Of a stretch of DNA of 64,000 nt, positions 24,015-33,390 are shown in pieces. This DNA comes from Streptomyces sp. STR69 (lineage in GTDB: Bacteria > Actinomycetota > Actinomycetes > Streptomycetales > Streptomycetaceae). Position numbers and translations under genes: made by a program. The stretch's first letter is position 1, and each line of letters starts with the position of its first letter. Below the pieces are notes generated by a model. It made no database searches and was not told the origin of the DNA. It saw nothing but the letters and a program-made list of their open reading frames with translations. The stretch covers positions 82,210-146,209 of the forward strand of contig NZ_JALJRY010000005.1 in NCBI RefSeq assembly GCF_024519455.1, written 5' to 3'.

Positions 24015-24928
24015 GGGGGAGTCAACTCCTTGGCCTCGACCGGTGGTTGAGGCGCGTCGTCGTGCTTCGGCATGGTCAGCAGGACGGTGACCGCCAGGGT
24101 CGTGCCGCCGATCCGCAGGGCCAGGCGCAGCGGGTCGTGCGGCAGCGCCTCGCCGAACGCGAGCGTGCCGAGCACCGCGGTGAACAGGCTCGTCACCGTC
24201 GTGCAGACCGGCACGATCAGCGAGGCCCGGCACCGTTGCAGCGCCGCCTGGGACATCACCAGGCCGAACGCGCCCGTGCAGAGCAGGAGATACGGGTACG
24301 GCGACCGCAACAGGTCAACCACCGCCCCGCCCAGGTCACTTGTGGTCAGGAAGCTCGACACCCCCTTGATGGCGAGCGAGCTGACCCCGTACAACAGGCC
24401 CACCGCCACGCCGTATTCGACGCCCGTAGTGGGCAGCCGGTGCCGGTGGGCCGCGCGGCGCTCGGTGGACCGGTACAGCCAGACGCCGGCCGCCAGCGAG
24501 GGCACGCACACCAGCAGGATCAGCGGATAGGGCGCGGCGCGGCTGACGTGGTCCGAGCCCTCCTTCAGCGACAGTACGACCATCAGCAGGGCACCGAGGA
24601 TCGCGCCGAGCGCGTACCGTTCCCGGCCGCTGGTCCGCTCGCCGAGCAGGCGCGCGGACAGCAGCACCAGCAGCACCAGGCCGGACACGAAGATGCCCTG
24701 CGCGGCGGCGATCGGCAGCGTCCGGTACACGGCGAGCTGTGCGCCGAACCCGGCGGCGAGGGCGAGGGACCCGCCGATCCACAGCGGGCTGCCCAGCACC
24801 AGCCGTAGCAGCCTGGCCGGTTGACGGACCGTCACTTCGGGCAGTGCCGTGAGCGCCCGCTTCTCCAGCACGAAACCGGTGCTGTACAGCACGTTCGCCA
24901 ACAGGGCCGCGGCCACTCCCCACCACAC
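24011..24928 (-). CDS. EamA/DMT-type membrane transporter
   Basis: 305 residues, about ten membrane helices in two repeats. Highlights are RTLPIAAAQGIFVSGLVLLV and, in the second repeat, ASLIVPVCTTVTSLFTAVLG, which follow the EamA pattern with a conserved glycine/proline at helix ends. Such proteins export small metabolites, and some relatives (ArnE/F type) flip undecaprenyl-linked sugars. In this operon a lipid-linked intermediate flippase is plausible. GTG 24928 with GGGGG at 7 bp. It overlaps the Trm112 gene by 4 bp. Confidence 0.85.
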   Translation of the reverse strand: MWWGVAAALLANVLYSTGFVLEKRALTALPEVTVRQPARLLRLVLGSPLWIGGSLALAAGFGAQLAVYRTLPIAAAQGIFVSGLVLLVLLSARLLGERTSGRERYALGAILGALLMVVLSLKEGSDHVSRAAPYPLILLVCVPSLAAGVWLYRSTERRAAHRHRLPTTGVEYGVAVGLLYGVSSLAIKGVSSFLTTSDLGGAVVDLLRSPYPYLLLCTGAFGLVMSQAALQRCRASLIVPVCTTVTSLFTAVLGTLAFGEALPHDPLRLALRIGGTTLAVTVLLTMPKHDDAPQPPVEAKELTPP

Positions 24929-24939
24929 GACCGCGCCCC

Positions 24940-25668
24940 CTACGTCTTCCGTGCGTGCAACAGCAGGATCGACGCCAACTGCGGTCTGGCGCAGGCCAGT
25001 CGGTCGAGGGGGCGTAGTGGGCGCGGTACGCCGTGGAAGGGGGCCCCGGTGAGTCGTACGACCTCGAAGCCTGCCGCCGTCACGAACTCCCGCAGCGCGC
25101 GCGGGGTGTAGAGCCGCAGATGTCCTACGACCTCCTTGCCCGGGCGGCCGTGGATCGCGCGCAGGCTCACCTCCGAGAACACGGGCTGGACGCCGGCGAG
25201 CAGCAGGGCGCGGTTGTACCAGGCGGCCAAGTTCGGCGTGGACAGCATGAGATGGCCACCCGGGCGCAGTACCCGACGGATCTCGGCGAGCGCCGTGTCA
25301 GGGTCGACGAGATGCTCGATCACCTCGCTGAACAGCACTGCGTCGGCGACGGCCGTCCGCAGCGGCAGCGCGGTGAGTTCCCCACGGACCGTGTACGGCA
25401 GGTGAGTTCGGGCTCGTGCCAGGGCGTCCTGGGACCAGTCGACGCCGATGACGCGGTGGCCGGTGAGGAGGGGCGCGGCGGTGGCCGCGGCCGTGCCGTC
25501 GCCGCAGCCGATGTCGAGGACGGTGCGGGGCTGTTCGGTGGCCGGGCCCAGGGCGTTGGCCAGGACGCGGGCCTGGCGGAGGGTGCGGGAGGGCCCGGAG
25601 GCGACCGGGACGGCGGGGTTCTCGTAGAAGTCGCGGAGGCCGGGGTGGTGCGGGGCGGTGGTCGTCAT
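24940..25668 (-). CDS. Class I SAM-dependent methyltransferase
   Basis: 242 residues. Motif I VLDIGCGDGTAAATA, motif II VIGVDWSQDAL, motif IV ADAVLFSEVIEHLVDPD and LRPGGHLMLSTPN are of the UbiG/Methyltransf_11 type. The ending (GRPGKEVVGHLRLYTPRALREF) is common in envelope polysaccharide clusters. Methylation of a sugar or lipid carrier is inferred from position. It overlaps the condensation-domain gene by 4 bp, and the EamA gene follows 11 bp later, so it belongs to the same operon. Confidence 0.9.
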   Translation of the reverse strand: MTTTAPHHPGLRDFYENPAVPVASGPSRTLRQARVLANALGPATEQPRTVLDIGCGDGTAAATAAPLLTGHRVIGVDWSQDALARARTHLPYTVRGELTALPLRTAVADAVLFSEVIEHLVDPDTALAEIRRVLRPGGHLMLSTPNLAAWYNRALLLAGVQPVFSEVSLRAIHGRPGKEVVGHLRLYTPRALREFVTAAGFEVVRLTGAPFHGVPRPLRPLDRLACARPQLASILLLHARKT

Positions 25669-26978
25669 GCCTCGTGCTCCTCCGTCGTGTGCAGGTAGTG
25701 CTCGAACAGGTCGCGGAGGTGGGCGCCGTCGCCGGGGCCGAGGAGGGTGCGGGACCAGCGCAGGGCCACGTGCAGCTTTCCGGCGGTGGAGGCGGTGGTC
25801 ACGGTGAAGCCGCGGGGCATCCGGGCCGGGGCCGAGAACCACACGGCGTGCGCCCGTCCGGCCGGGTCGCCGAAGTCCAGGGTGTAGGGGATACGGCCGA
25901 TGTTGCTCAGCAGGGTGGTCGAGGTCCAGGGCGCGGCTGCCCCGCGCAGGCCCCGGGTGAGGGTCGCCCGCCAGGCGACGGGGACGACGGGGGCCGTCAA
26001 CAGGGCCGCACCGTGGCCCAGTTGGGGGCGGGGGAGGGCTTTGAGCGCGCGGGTGCGGGTCGCCGTGCGGTGGAGCAGTTCGCCCATCCCGGCCGGGCCG
26101 GCGGTCAACTCGTCGGTGCCGAAGGTGACTTCGACGAGCCGGGTGCCGTTGCCGATGGGCATGTCCGTGCCCCGGGGGCGGTCGTCGACGGGCATCGTGA
26201 TGCGCAGCGGGCGGGGGTGTGCGCCGTGTTCGCGGTTCCAGTGGGCGATCATCAGGGCCGTCGTGACCATGAGTTGGTCGTTCACGGTGTACGGAGAGCC
26301 CTTGGGGCGGTGCGGGACGCCGAGTTCGGTGAGGAGGAGGCCGTTGCCGCCGGGGGACGGGTCGGGGGTGCCGGGGGCGACGCGGGCGGGCGGGGTCCAT
26401 ACGGACGGGGTGGCTGTGGGCGGTTCGGGGGTGTCCGGGGGGCGGGTCGGTGGGGCGGTCGGGGCGTTGGGGAGACCGCCGTACAGCTCCGCTGCGGTGG
26501 CGAGGACGCGGAGGCAGGCGGGGCCGTCCAAGGCGGTGTGGTTGACGGTGAGGAGGAGGGCGGTTCCCGTGCCGGGGGCCGAGCCGGTCCCCTGAGGGAG
26601 GGCGACTGCTTCGAGGCGGATGGGTGGGGATGCGGTCAGGGGTGGGGCTTGGTCGAGGGAACGGGTGCGGGCGTGTTTGAGGGCGTCTCGGGTGGAGGGT
26701 GGGAAGGTCACGACTTCTACGTCCGGGGCGTCGGTCAACTCCCATTCGTAGCGGCGGCGGTACCAGGGGCCCGGGGCCTCGCGCATGAGGATGCGGGGGT
26801 GGTGGTGGAGGGCTTGCGTGAAGGCGGTGCGGAGCCGTTCCGGGTTGAGGGGGCCTGGGAGGTGGACCTCTATGTGGACGGTTTCCGGTTCGGTGGATTG
26901 GTGGCAGTGGCGGGCTATTTCGTCGACTGTGGGGAAAGGGATGCGGGTTGGGGAGCGAGGTTGGTCGAGTGTGGTCAT
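25665..26978 (-). CDS. Condensation-domain acyltransferase (PapA-like)
   Basis: 437 residues. A stand-alone condensation/acyltransferase domain. The active-site motif reads NHTALDG at about residues 146-152: the second histidine and DG of HHxxxDG are kept and the first histidine is asparagine, as in several PapA-type acyltransferases. A SLDQAPP-like and FGDPAG region mark the C-terminal half. Such enzymes attach acyl chains to sugars or alcohols of cell-envelope lipids. No carrier protein or NRPS module is nearby. The start at 26978 overlaps the stop of the AftD-like gene. An acylated glycan is therefore suggested. Confidence 0.82.
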   Translation of the reverse strand: MTTLDQPRSPTRIPFPTVDEIARHCHQSTEPETVHIEVHLPGPLNPERLRTAFTQALHHHPRILMREAPGPWYRRRYEWELTDAPDVEVVTFPPSTRDALKHARTRSLDQAPPLTASPPIRLEAVALPQGTGSAPGTGTALLLTVNHTALDGPACLRVLATAAELYGGLPNAPTAPPTRPPDTPEPPTATPSVWTPPARVAPGTPDPSPGGNGLLLTELGVPHRPKGSPYTVNDQLMVTTALMIAHWNREHGAHPRPLRITMPVDDRPRGTDMPIGNGTRLVEVTFGTDELTAGPAGMGELLHRTATRTRALKALPRPQLGHGAALLTAPVVPVAWRATLTRGLRGAAAPWTSTTLLSNIGRIPYTLDFGDPAGRAHAVWFSAPARMPRGFTVTTASTAGKLHVALRWSRTLLGPGDGAHLRDLFEHYLHTTEEHEA

Positions 26979-29900
26979 TCGGGGTCGTTCCTTTGCTGCG
27001 GGTCGGTGGGGGCTGGTCGCGCCCGCGCGGCGGAGCCGCTGATGTCCAGGCCCCGCGCCCCTGAAGGGGCGCTGCCGCGGGCCTGTGCTGTGATGGTGCG
27101 GCTCGACTCCGTTGACCGTGTTCTTTGTGGCAGAGGCGGGGCGGGTGCCGGTTCCTGGGCGCTCCACTCGCGTGTGCTTACCAGTCCCGCGAACAGGCCG
27201 ATCAGCGCCAGCAGTTGGGCCGTGTGGCTGAAGGCGCCCTCGCCTGCGCCCACCGGGTCGCCGGCTCCCGTCGCCGCCACGATGCCCGCCCCCGCCAGTG
27301 CCGCGAACGCGATCGGGACCAGTAGCTCGTGGCGGCGGTATGCCAGCAGCGCCAACGCCGGTACCAGTAGGGCGAACCAGCCCGCGATCACCACTCCCAC
27401 CAGTGTGAGCGCCACCGTGCCCAGCCACAGGCCCGGGAGTGGCGGGGGTGGTTGGAACTCGTCGGGGTTCGGTTCGTGGCGGCGCCAGATCACCAGGGCC
27501 AGGAGGACAGCCACAGCCGCCCCGCTGCCGATGAGGCCTGCCTCGTACGTCGTCGCCGGAGTGTAGGACAGCTTGATCGTGCCGCCCGCGCCTGCGGGGA
27601 CGCGCCAGCCCTGTTGCCAGCCGTCCAGGCGGAGGGGGGACAACTCCTTGCCGTTCAGGGTGGCTTTCCAGCCGCCGTTGTAGTTCTCGTATGTAGTGAG
27701 GTACGAGGCCGTGCCCGAGCCGACCGTCACCTCTCGGCGGTCGCCCAGCCAGTCCACGACCCGCAGCTCCCGACCGGCGTCCGTCGCCGACGTGACACTT
27801 CCCCGGGTCAGTGTCACGTTCGTCAGGGAGAGGGGTCCCGCGTCGCCCGCCTCGACCCGGTGCGTGCCCGACGTCAGCTCCAACGCCGGGTCGGTCCGGC
27901 CCTCCTGACAGAGCGCCACATCAACCGCCCGGCGCTCGGTCAGGTCCCGTACCGTTCCTGTCACGCTCGTCCGGTACAGCTCGCCGTCGACCGCCACCAC
28001 CGGGCCCTTTCCGCAGGCCAGCGTGAAGGTGCGGGTGGGGTCGGGCTGGGGGGTGCGGTACTGGTCCAAGGCCGGGATGTAGGCCTCGGTCAGGCCCACG
28101 GGGAGTTGGAGGTTCTCGTCGGCCACCGGGTTGTGGAGGGTGAGCGGGGCCGTCTTCGTGATCGTGATGTCGAGGCGGTCCGTGGTGATCGGGTCGAAGC
28201 GGACCACGCCGTTCTCGTCGACGCCGGCGATCGTCGCGCCGTCCGGGGAGGAGATGTCGACCTCGGTCGCGCGGGTCGACAGACCGCCCGCGGGCGCCAA
28301 CACCACTTCGCCCACGGCCTGTTTGCCGGTCCAGGACAGGTGGATGGTCGGGCGGTCGCCCGCCACCCAGCCCGTCGTCAGGTCGCCGTCCGTCAGGTTG
28401 CGGGCCGAGAGGCCTGCCCCGAGCGCCGCCGTGGAGTCCGCCGTCGCCGTGATGCGGTGCTGCTGCGCGGGGGCCACCTCGTAGAGGAGTTTGTCCAACT
28501 CCTCGCCGGGGATCGCCACCGCGCTCGCCTTCATCTCGTACGTTCCCGCCGTCGGCGTCGAGAACGTGCGGTGCAGGCCCGCTTCCGTGCCCGTGGGGGA
28601 GAGTCCGGTCGGGTCGGCCGTGCGGTGCAGGGAGATGATCTCGGCGGCGGCGTCGGAGCTGTTCGCGTCGGTGGGGAGTTTCAGGAGCCGGGTGACCTGG
28701 ACGTGCGGCAGGGCGATCTCGGAGAAACCCGCGCCGGTGAGACCGGTGCGGCGGGCCACCGAGTCGAGGATCGTCAGCTTCATCCAACTCGTCGTGCCCG
28801 AAGGGGCTTTGACCGTCTGCGTCATGCCGTTCGGCTGGAGGTAGCTGGTCGCGGACCCCTTCGCCGTCTCCACCCGCACCTCGGTCGCCGCCGCCCGCAC
28901 GCTCTCCTGGGGGAGCGGGGTCACCTTGAACGAACCCGGCATGTCGTACGCCCCGCCCGTGAAGCCGATGCGCAGCCACTGCCCGTTCGGGGAGCCCGCC
29001 GCGCCCTCGGCCCACGCGGTGCCGGGGTTGCCGTCGAAGGCGTTCACCGGGTCGAACTGGGGCAGCTGGAAAAGCCAGTTGCCGCTGGAGGACGCCGTCA
29101 CCGAGCGGGCGCCGCGCAGTTCGGCCACCGTCTGATGGGCGATGCCCTTGGTCGGCAGGATCTGCTTCGGCTTCTTGCCCGCGTCCTGGACGGCGTCCGG
29201 CGCGTTGCGTTCGTCAGGGGTGTACGTGTACGAGGTGTTGGCGTCGACCAGGCCGAACCGGGTGTCCGCGCGGCGCAGTCCGTCGCCGAGGATCTGGAGC
29301 GGCGGGGAGCCCAGCCCCGGGTGGTTGTCGCCCGTCAACACCGTTGCCCTGCCACGGAGTTCGGTCGCGAGGGGCAGGATCGACTCCGGGCCGCCGGAGA
29401 CCACCGCCGTGTCGGCCACCGGCGTCAGGCCCGCCTGGCCCGGCCGTACCACGTCCTTGCTCGTCGGCTCGTAGATCTCCACCGCCCGCTGGCGCGGGTA
29501 GAGGCCCTCGACCTGGAGCGGGGTGCCGCCCGCGATCCGGCCGCCGGTCATGACCGGGCCGAGGCCGGTCACCCGCTGGTAGCCGGACTGTTCCAGGGCG
29601 CGTTTGACGGTGGTCGTAGGGACATAGCCGATCTGGTCGGGGTCGAGGTCGTTGCGGACGACGACGTAGTAGATGCCCGCGCGGCTCAAGTAGTCGGCCA
29701 GGCCCGGGACTTCGCCGCCGGAGTCCAGCGCCTGTTCCACCGCGTCCATCGCGCGCCGGTTGCCGGGGGTGCCCATCGGGACGTAGTCCCGTTCCGCCCA
29801 GCGGGAGTCGGCCAGGACATCCAAGGGTTCGTCGATGGGCGAGCCCCAGGTGTAGATGCCGTGCGCGGTCGCCGGGACGACCAGAGCGCGGGAGTCCGGG

Positions 29901-31276
29901 GAGTACTTGTGCAGCCAATCGGCCGTGGACTGCCAGTACTTGGGGAGCTGCTGGAACGAACCCGGGTTCAGGATCGACCCGTTGAGATACGGCCACGCAA
30001 GGCCCGGGAGGACCAGCACCACCGCGATCAGCGGGGCCAGCCGACGGCCCCGGACCGGACGGGCGCCCCGCGACTCGGCGGCCACACCCACCAGGTGGGC
30101 CAGACCGAGGACGAGCGCGAGAGCGAGCCCCGCTTGGAACTTGTAGATGTTGCGGAAGGGGACGAGCGGGCCGTTCAGCCAGTCCTGGACCAGCCCGTGG
30201 AAGGGCGCCCCGAACGAGCCGCCGTACCCGGCGAACAGGATCAGCGCGACCGACACCGCGACCAGCACCAGCCAGCGCCGCTCCGGCATGTCCCGGCGGG
30301 CCAGCCCGGCGAGGCCCAGCCCCGCCGCGAGCGCCGAGCAGACGATCACGATCACCGACGAGGCGACCGTCCAGCCGGCCGGTATCCAGGCCTCGCCCAG
30401 ATGCAGATATGCCACCCAGTCACCGGCTCCGCGCAGGCCCTCCGTCGCCGACATGGTGTCCGTCGTGGTCTGTGAAGTCTCCACGTAGGGAAGGAAGTTC
30501 TCGCCGTAGACACCGAGCATGAGGAGCGGGATCCACCACCAGGCCGTAGCCAGAACGACCCCCGGGACCCACCAGGCGATCAGTTTGCGCTGCCGTGGGC
30601 CGGTCGGCCGGGACAGCAGATACAGGCCCACCGGGAACAGGGACGCCAGGGTCGCCGCCGCGTTGACCCCGCCCATGAACGGGACGATCAGCGCCGAGCG
30701 CAGGGCGGCCACGCGGGCCGTGTAGCGCTCGTTGGCGAGCGGCAGCAGGACCCAGGGGAGGAAGGCGCCGGGGAGCGCGGCGGCCGAGGTCGAACCGACG
30801 ACGATCGTGAACACCGGCCACAGCGCGTACGTCACGGCGGCGAGAAGACGGGACGCGGAACTCCCGACCCGCAGCCGCTCGGCCAGCCGCAGCGCGCCCC
30901 AGAAGGCGACCGAGACGACGAGGGACAGCCACAGGCGTTCCGCGAGCCACACCGGCAGGTGCACGGCGTGGGCCAGCCAGTAGAACGGCAGCATCGGCCA
31001 GAGGTAGCCCGCGTACTGGTCCTGGATCCCGCCGAAGGAACCCCGGTCGTGCCACAACTGCCCCAGGTCGGAAAGGAATTGGCCGGGGTCAACGGTGACG
31101 CCGAGCTTGGTGTCGAAGGTCTGCCGACCCGGGTGCACGGCGAGGAACAGCACGAACACCACGGCCCAGAACCCCAGCAGCCAGCGCCACGACCTCGGAC
31201 CCTCCGGGGGCCCGGCCAGGGTCGTGGTGGTGGGGTCGGCCGCCGGAGGCGGGGTCTGGACCGTGGTCGCCGTCAT
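26975..31276 (-). CDS. AftD-like alpha-(1,3)-arabinofuranosyltransferase
   Basis: 1433 residues. Membrane protein with about ten helices in the first 420 residues (WWWIPLLMLGVYGENF, DWLNGPLVPFRNIYKFQ), a large exterior part, and three to four C-terminal helices. The exterior part carries two discoidin/F5-8 type C-like sandwiches: about 720-860 (SVTASSSGNWLFQLPQFDPV) and about 940-1050 (ARNLTDGDLTTGWVAG). This is the organisation of AftD, which adds branching arabinose from decaprenyl-phospho-arabinose in mycobacteria. Streptomyces has no mycobacterial arabinogalactan layer, so the acceptor here is unknown. ATGA overlaps join it to the methyltransferase before and the acyltransferase after. 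The last 30 residues derive from a dispersed repeat. Confidence 0.85.
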   Translation of the reverse strand: MTATTVQTPPPAADPTTTTLAGPPEGPRSWRWLLGFWAVVFVLFLAVHPGRQTFDTKLGVTVDPGQFLSDLGQLWHDRGSFGGIQDQYAGYLWPMLPFYWLAHAVHLPVWLAERLWLSLVVSVAFWGALRLAERLRVGSSASRLLAAVTYALWPVFTIVVGSTSAAALPGAFLPWVLLPLANERYTARVAALRSALIVPFMGGVNAAATLASLFPVGLYLLSRPTGPRQRKLIAWWVPGVVLATAWWWIPLLMLGVYGENFLPYVETSQTTTDTMSATEGLRGAGDWVAYLHLGEAWIPAGWTVASSVIVIVCSALAAGLGLAGLARRDMPERRWLVLVAVSVALILFAGYGGSFGAPFHGLVQDWLNGPLVPFRNIYKFQAGLALALVLGLAHLVGVAAESRGARPVRGRRLAPLIAVVLVLPGLAWPYLNGSILNPGSFQQLPKYWQSTADWLHKYSPDSRALVVPATAHGIYTWGSPIDEPLDVLADSRWAERDYVPMGTPGNRRAMDAVEQALDSGGEVPGLADYLSRAGIYYVVVRNDLDPDQIGYVPTTTVKRALEQSGYQRVTGLGPVMTGGRIAGGTPLQVEGLYPRQRAVEIYEPTSKDVVRPGQAGLTPVADTAVVSGGPESILPLATELRGRATVLTGDNHPGLGSPPLQILGDGLRRADTRFGLVDANTSYTYTPDERNAPDAVQDAGKKPKQILPTKGIAHQTVAELRGARSVTASSSGNWLFQLPQFDPVNAFDGNPGTAWAEGAAGSPNGQWLRIGFTGGAYDMPGSFKVTPLPQESVRAAATEVRVETAKGSATSYLQPNGMTQTVKAPSGTTSWMKLTILDSVARRTGLTGAGFSEIALPHVQVTRLLKLPTDANSSDAAAEIISLHRTADPTGLSPTGTEAGLHRTFSTPTAGTYEMKASAVAIPGEELDKLLYEVAPAQQHRITATADSTAALGAGLSARNLTDGDLTTGWVAGDRPTIHLSWTGKQAVGEVVLAPAGGLSTRATEVDISSPDGATIAGVDENGVVRFDPITTDRLDITITKTAPLTLHNPVADENLQLPVGLTEAYIPALDQYRTPQPDPTRTFTLACGKGPVVAVDGELYRTSVTGTVRDLTERRAVDVALCQEGRTDPALELTSGTHRVEAGDAGPLSLTNVTLTRGSVTSATDAGRELRVVDWLGDRREVTVGSGTASYLTTYENYNGGWKATLNGKELSPLRLDGWQQGWRVPAGAGGTIKLSYTPATTYEAGLIGSGAAVAVLLALVIWRRHEPNPDEFQPPPPLPGLWLGTVALTLVGVVIAGWFALLVPALALLAYRRHELLVPIAFAALAGAGIVAATGAGDPVGAGEGAFSHTAQLLALIGLFAGLVSTREWSAQEPAPAPPLPQRTRSTESSRTITAQARGSAPSGARGLDISGSAARARPAPTDPQQRNDPE
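26995..27075 (-). repeat. Dispersed intergenic repeat incorporated in the AftD-like 3' end
   Basis: The minus strand contains CGCCCCTTCAGGGGCGCGGG, then CGCGACCAGCCCCCACCGAC and CCGCAGC. This is the same family as the free copies at 59252 and 62369 (GGGGxGCGGGGAACTGCGCG, ACCAGCC), here interrupted by about 25 bases. It is read in frame as SAPSGARGLDISG and RARPAPTDPQQ. Confidence 0.65.
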
Positions 31277-32007
31277 CGTGGACACCGCCGGAGGATGAGG
31301 AGGAGGTTCCAGGTGGCCAACTCCCTTATCCCGGGCGCCTTGACGACGGCTCGGTCGAGGAAGGGCCAGTAGCGGGAGCGCGCCGCGACGACCATGACGT
31401 CGTCGCGGGCACGGACCTGCCGCAGGGTGGCACCGATGTGCACGGCGAACAGGTTCTCGCCGAGAGTGTGCTTGGCGGCCTTGCCGGTACGGCGCCGGTA
31501 GCGGGCCCGGGCCCGTTCGGCACCGAGGTAGTGCCAGGGCGCCCACTCGTGACCGCCCCACGGGGACAGCCAGTTGGTGAACGACACATAGATCAGCCCA
31601 CCGGGCCGGGTCACCCGCGTCAGCTCACTGAGAAATGTCTGCGGATCGGCCACATGCTCAAGAACGTTGGACGAGAAGGTCACATCGGCGACCCCGTCGG
31701 ACAGGGGCAGCAGATACCCGTCCGCGATGACCGTCCCGTCCGGCGGCTTCTTCCCCAACTCCCGTACGTCGGGCTCGAAGAGATAGGCGTGGGCTCCGCG
31801 TCGCCGGAACTCCTCGGTGAAGTGGCCACTGCCTCCGCCGACGTCCACGACTGTGCGCCCGGTGACGGGTCCGTCGTAGGCCTCGACCTGGTCGGCGGCA
31901 TCGCGGGCGAGCAGCGAGTAGCAGGACTCGGGGTCGTCCTGTTCGTGCAGGAAGGCCCGGAACAGCGCCACCGACCTGCGTAGGGAAGGGTCCTTGGGGC
32001 CTGTCAC
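31273..32007 (-). CDS. Class I SAM-dependent methyltransferase
   Basis: 244 residues. Motif I GRTVVDVGGGSGHFTEEF, then YLFEPDVRELGKKPPDG, ADVTFSSNVLEHVADPQTFL and TRPGGLIYVSFTN. The long insert with GGHEWAPWHYLGAERARARY is characteristic of methyltransferases found beside AftD homologues in actinomycetes. The start overlaps the glycosyltransferase stop by 4 bp and its stop overlaps the AftD-like start. A role on the same glycan or lipid is inferred. Confidence 0.88.
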   Translation of the reverse strand: MTGPKDPSLRRSVALFRAFLHEQDDPESCYSLLARDAADQVEAYDGPVTGRTVVDVGGGSGHFTEEFRRRGAHAYLFEPDVRELGKKPPDGTVIADGYLLPLSDGVADVTFSSNVLEHVADPQTFLSELTRVTRPGGLIYVSFTNWLSPWGGHEWAPWHYLGAERARARYRRRTGKAAKHTLGENLFAVHIGATLRQVRARDDVMVVAARSRYWPFLDRAVVKAPGIRELATWNLLLILRRCPR

Positions 32008-33158
32008 GACCCCCAGCCCCTCACCGCCTCAGCGGCAACAGCCCGAAACTGTCTGACGGTTCGATCCCAGCGATAACGAGCCGCACGGTCACGCGCGGCC
32101 TTGCCCATGGCCTCCCGGCGACGCGCGGACAGCGCAAGCGTGCACCAGGCCGCCGCGAAGGAGGATTCCCCCCGCGCCAGTACCCCCGTCTCCCCGTCCA
32201 CGACGGAGTCCCGCAGCCCCGGCACGTCGAATGCGATCGCCGGCGTCTCCCGGGCGGCAGCCTCCGTCACCACCAGCCCCCACCCCTCCAACGCGGACGG
32301 ATGCAACAACAGCCAGGCGGCACAGAGGAGTTCGTGCTTCCGCGACTCCGAGACATGCCCGGTGAACTCCACCCCGGGCCCCGCGAGTTGCTCCAGGGAC
32401 TCACGCTCAGGACCGTCACCGACGATCAGAAGACGCCCGCCGACCACGGGACGTACCCGCTCCCACAGCCGCAGCAGCAGATCGATCCGCTTGTACTCGA
32501 CAAGCCGCCCCACCGCCACGAACAACGGCTCCGGCGAGCGCTCGGCACAAGGACCGGGTTCTTCGACTCCGTTGTGGACGACCCGGATCCGGTCCCGCTC
32601 GATCCCGATCCCGCGCAGCGCGTGCGCGGTCGAGGGAGAGACCGCGACCAGCAGACCGCGCTGCTGCGCTCCGGTCAGCGCCCACTGTTCGAGCCGCCGG
32701 CCGATTCTCGCCGCCGGGGCCATCGGGCCGTCGAACCGCATCTTCCACACGTCCGTGTGGACGTGGTTGACCAGGCAGATGGTGGGGCCGTGATGCCAGA
32801 CGGGAGCGAAGTAGGGCATGCCGTTGCACACCTCTACCAGGAGATCGCAGTCGCCGATCCGCCGGGTGAACGCCGTACGGGCGCGCAGGAAGTGGCCGTA
32901 GGTGCCGCCCGCCGACACGACCCGGTAGTCGCGGTAGGCCGCGGGGCCGCCGCACAGCAGGGTCACCTGGTGGCCGAGTCGGGTCAGGCCGTCGGCGAGT
33001 CTGTCCACGAGGAGTTCGGAGCCGCCGGCCGAGGGGTTGTCGAGGTCCCGGTGGGCGAGGAACACGATGCGGCGCGGTTGCGGCACCGGCGCCGGGGGGT
33101 GCTGCGCGGCCGGCGGAGACGCGGTACGCAGCGGGTGGTGGGGCACGTGCTGGGGCAT
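32004..33158 (-). CDS. GT4-type glycosyltransferase
   Basis: 384 residues. A GT-B fold retaining transferase: N-terminal IVFLAHRDLDNPSAGGSELL binds the acceptor side. The C-terminal part has RLVEYKRIDLLL (basic K of the diphosphate site) and a nucleotide-sugar end with LHPSALEGWGLVVTEAAAR (E-x7-E motif). It transfers a sugar from a nucleotide donor. ATG 33158 follows GGAG at 5 bp; the longer frame upstream has no fold. First gene of the ATGA-linked chain and probable start of the transcription unit. Confidence 0.9.
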   Translation of the reverse strand: MPQHVPHHPLRTASPPAAQHPPAPVPQPRRIVFLAHRDLDNPSAGGSELLVDRLADGLTRLGHQVTLLCGGPAAYRDYRVVSAGGTYGHFLRARTAFTRRIGDCDLLVEVCNGMPYFAPVWHHGPTICLVNHVHTDVWKMRFDGPMAPAARIGRRLEQWALTGAQQRGLLVAVSPSTAHALRGIGIERDRIRVVHNGVEEPGPCAERSPEPLFVAVGRLVEYKRIDLLLRLWERVRPVVGGRLLIVGDGPERESLEQLAGPGVEFTGHVSESRKHELLCAAWLLLHPSALEGWGLVVTEAAARETPAIAFDVPGLRDSVVDGETGVLARGESSFAAAWCTLALSARRREAMGKAARDRAARYRWDRTVRQFRAVAAEAVRGWGS

Positions 33159-33200
33159 GGGTGCTCCAACTCGTCTCGGGGTGCGGAACTCTGCGGGGAC

Positions 33201-33240
33201 AAGGGCTGACGAGGGCTGGCAAGGGCTGACAGGGGTTGAC
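33201..33240. repeat. Four tandem imperfect 10-bp units
   Basis: AAGGGCTGAC, GAGGGCTGGC, AAGGGCTGAC, AGGGGTTGAC follow one another in the region upstream of the glycosyltransferase start. The 10-bp period puts each unit on one DNA face, so a regulator could bind them; slippage is the plain alternative. Confidence 0.6.
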
Positions 33241-33390
33241 CGGGTGCGGGAATGGCGCGGGCTGGGGTGGGCGCGGTGCGGAATTCTGTGGGCGGGCTGT
33301 GCTCGGGTGGGTGGACAGTTTTCGCTTCGGCGTTCCTGACGGCTACTCACCCGCGTGACAATTTCCGGGGTTATTAGAACTGACGTCACG

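Noticed and set aside
27452..30475. 1007-residue plus-strand open frame inside the AftD-like gene
   Set aside because: It is rich in Arg, Gly and Val without any motif. The long frame is the usual GC-rich shadow of a strong minus-strand gene.
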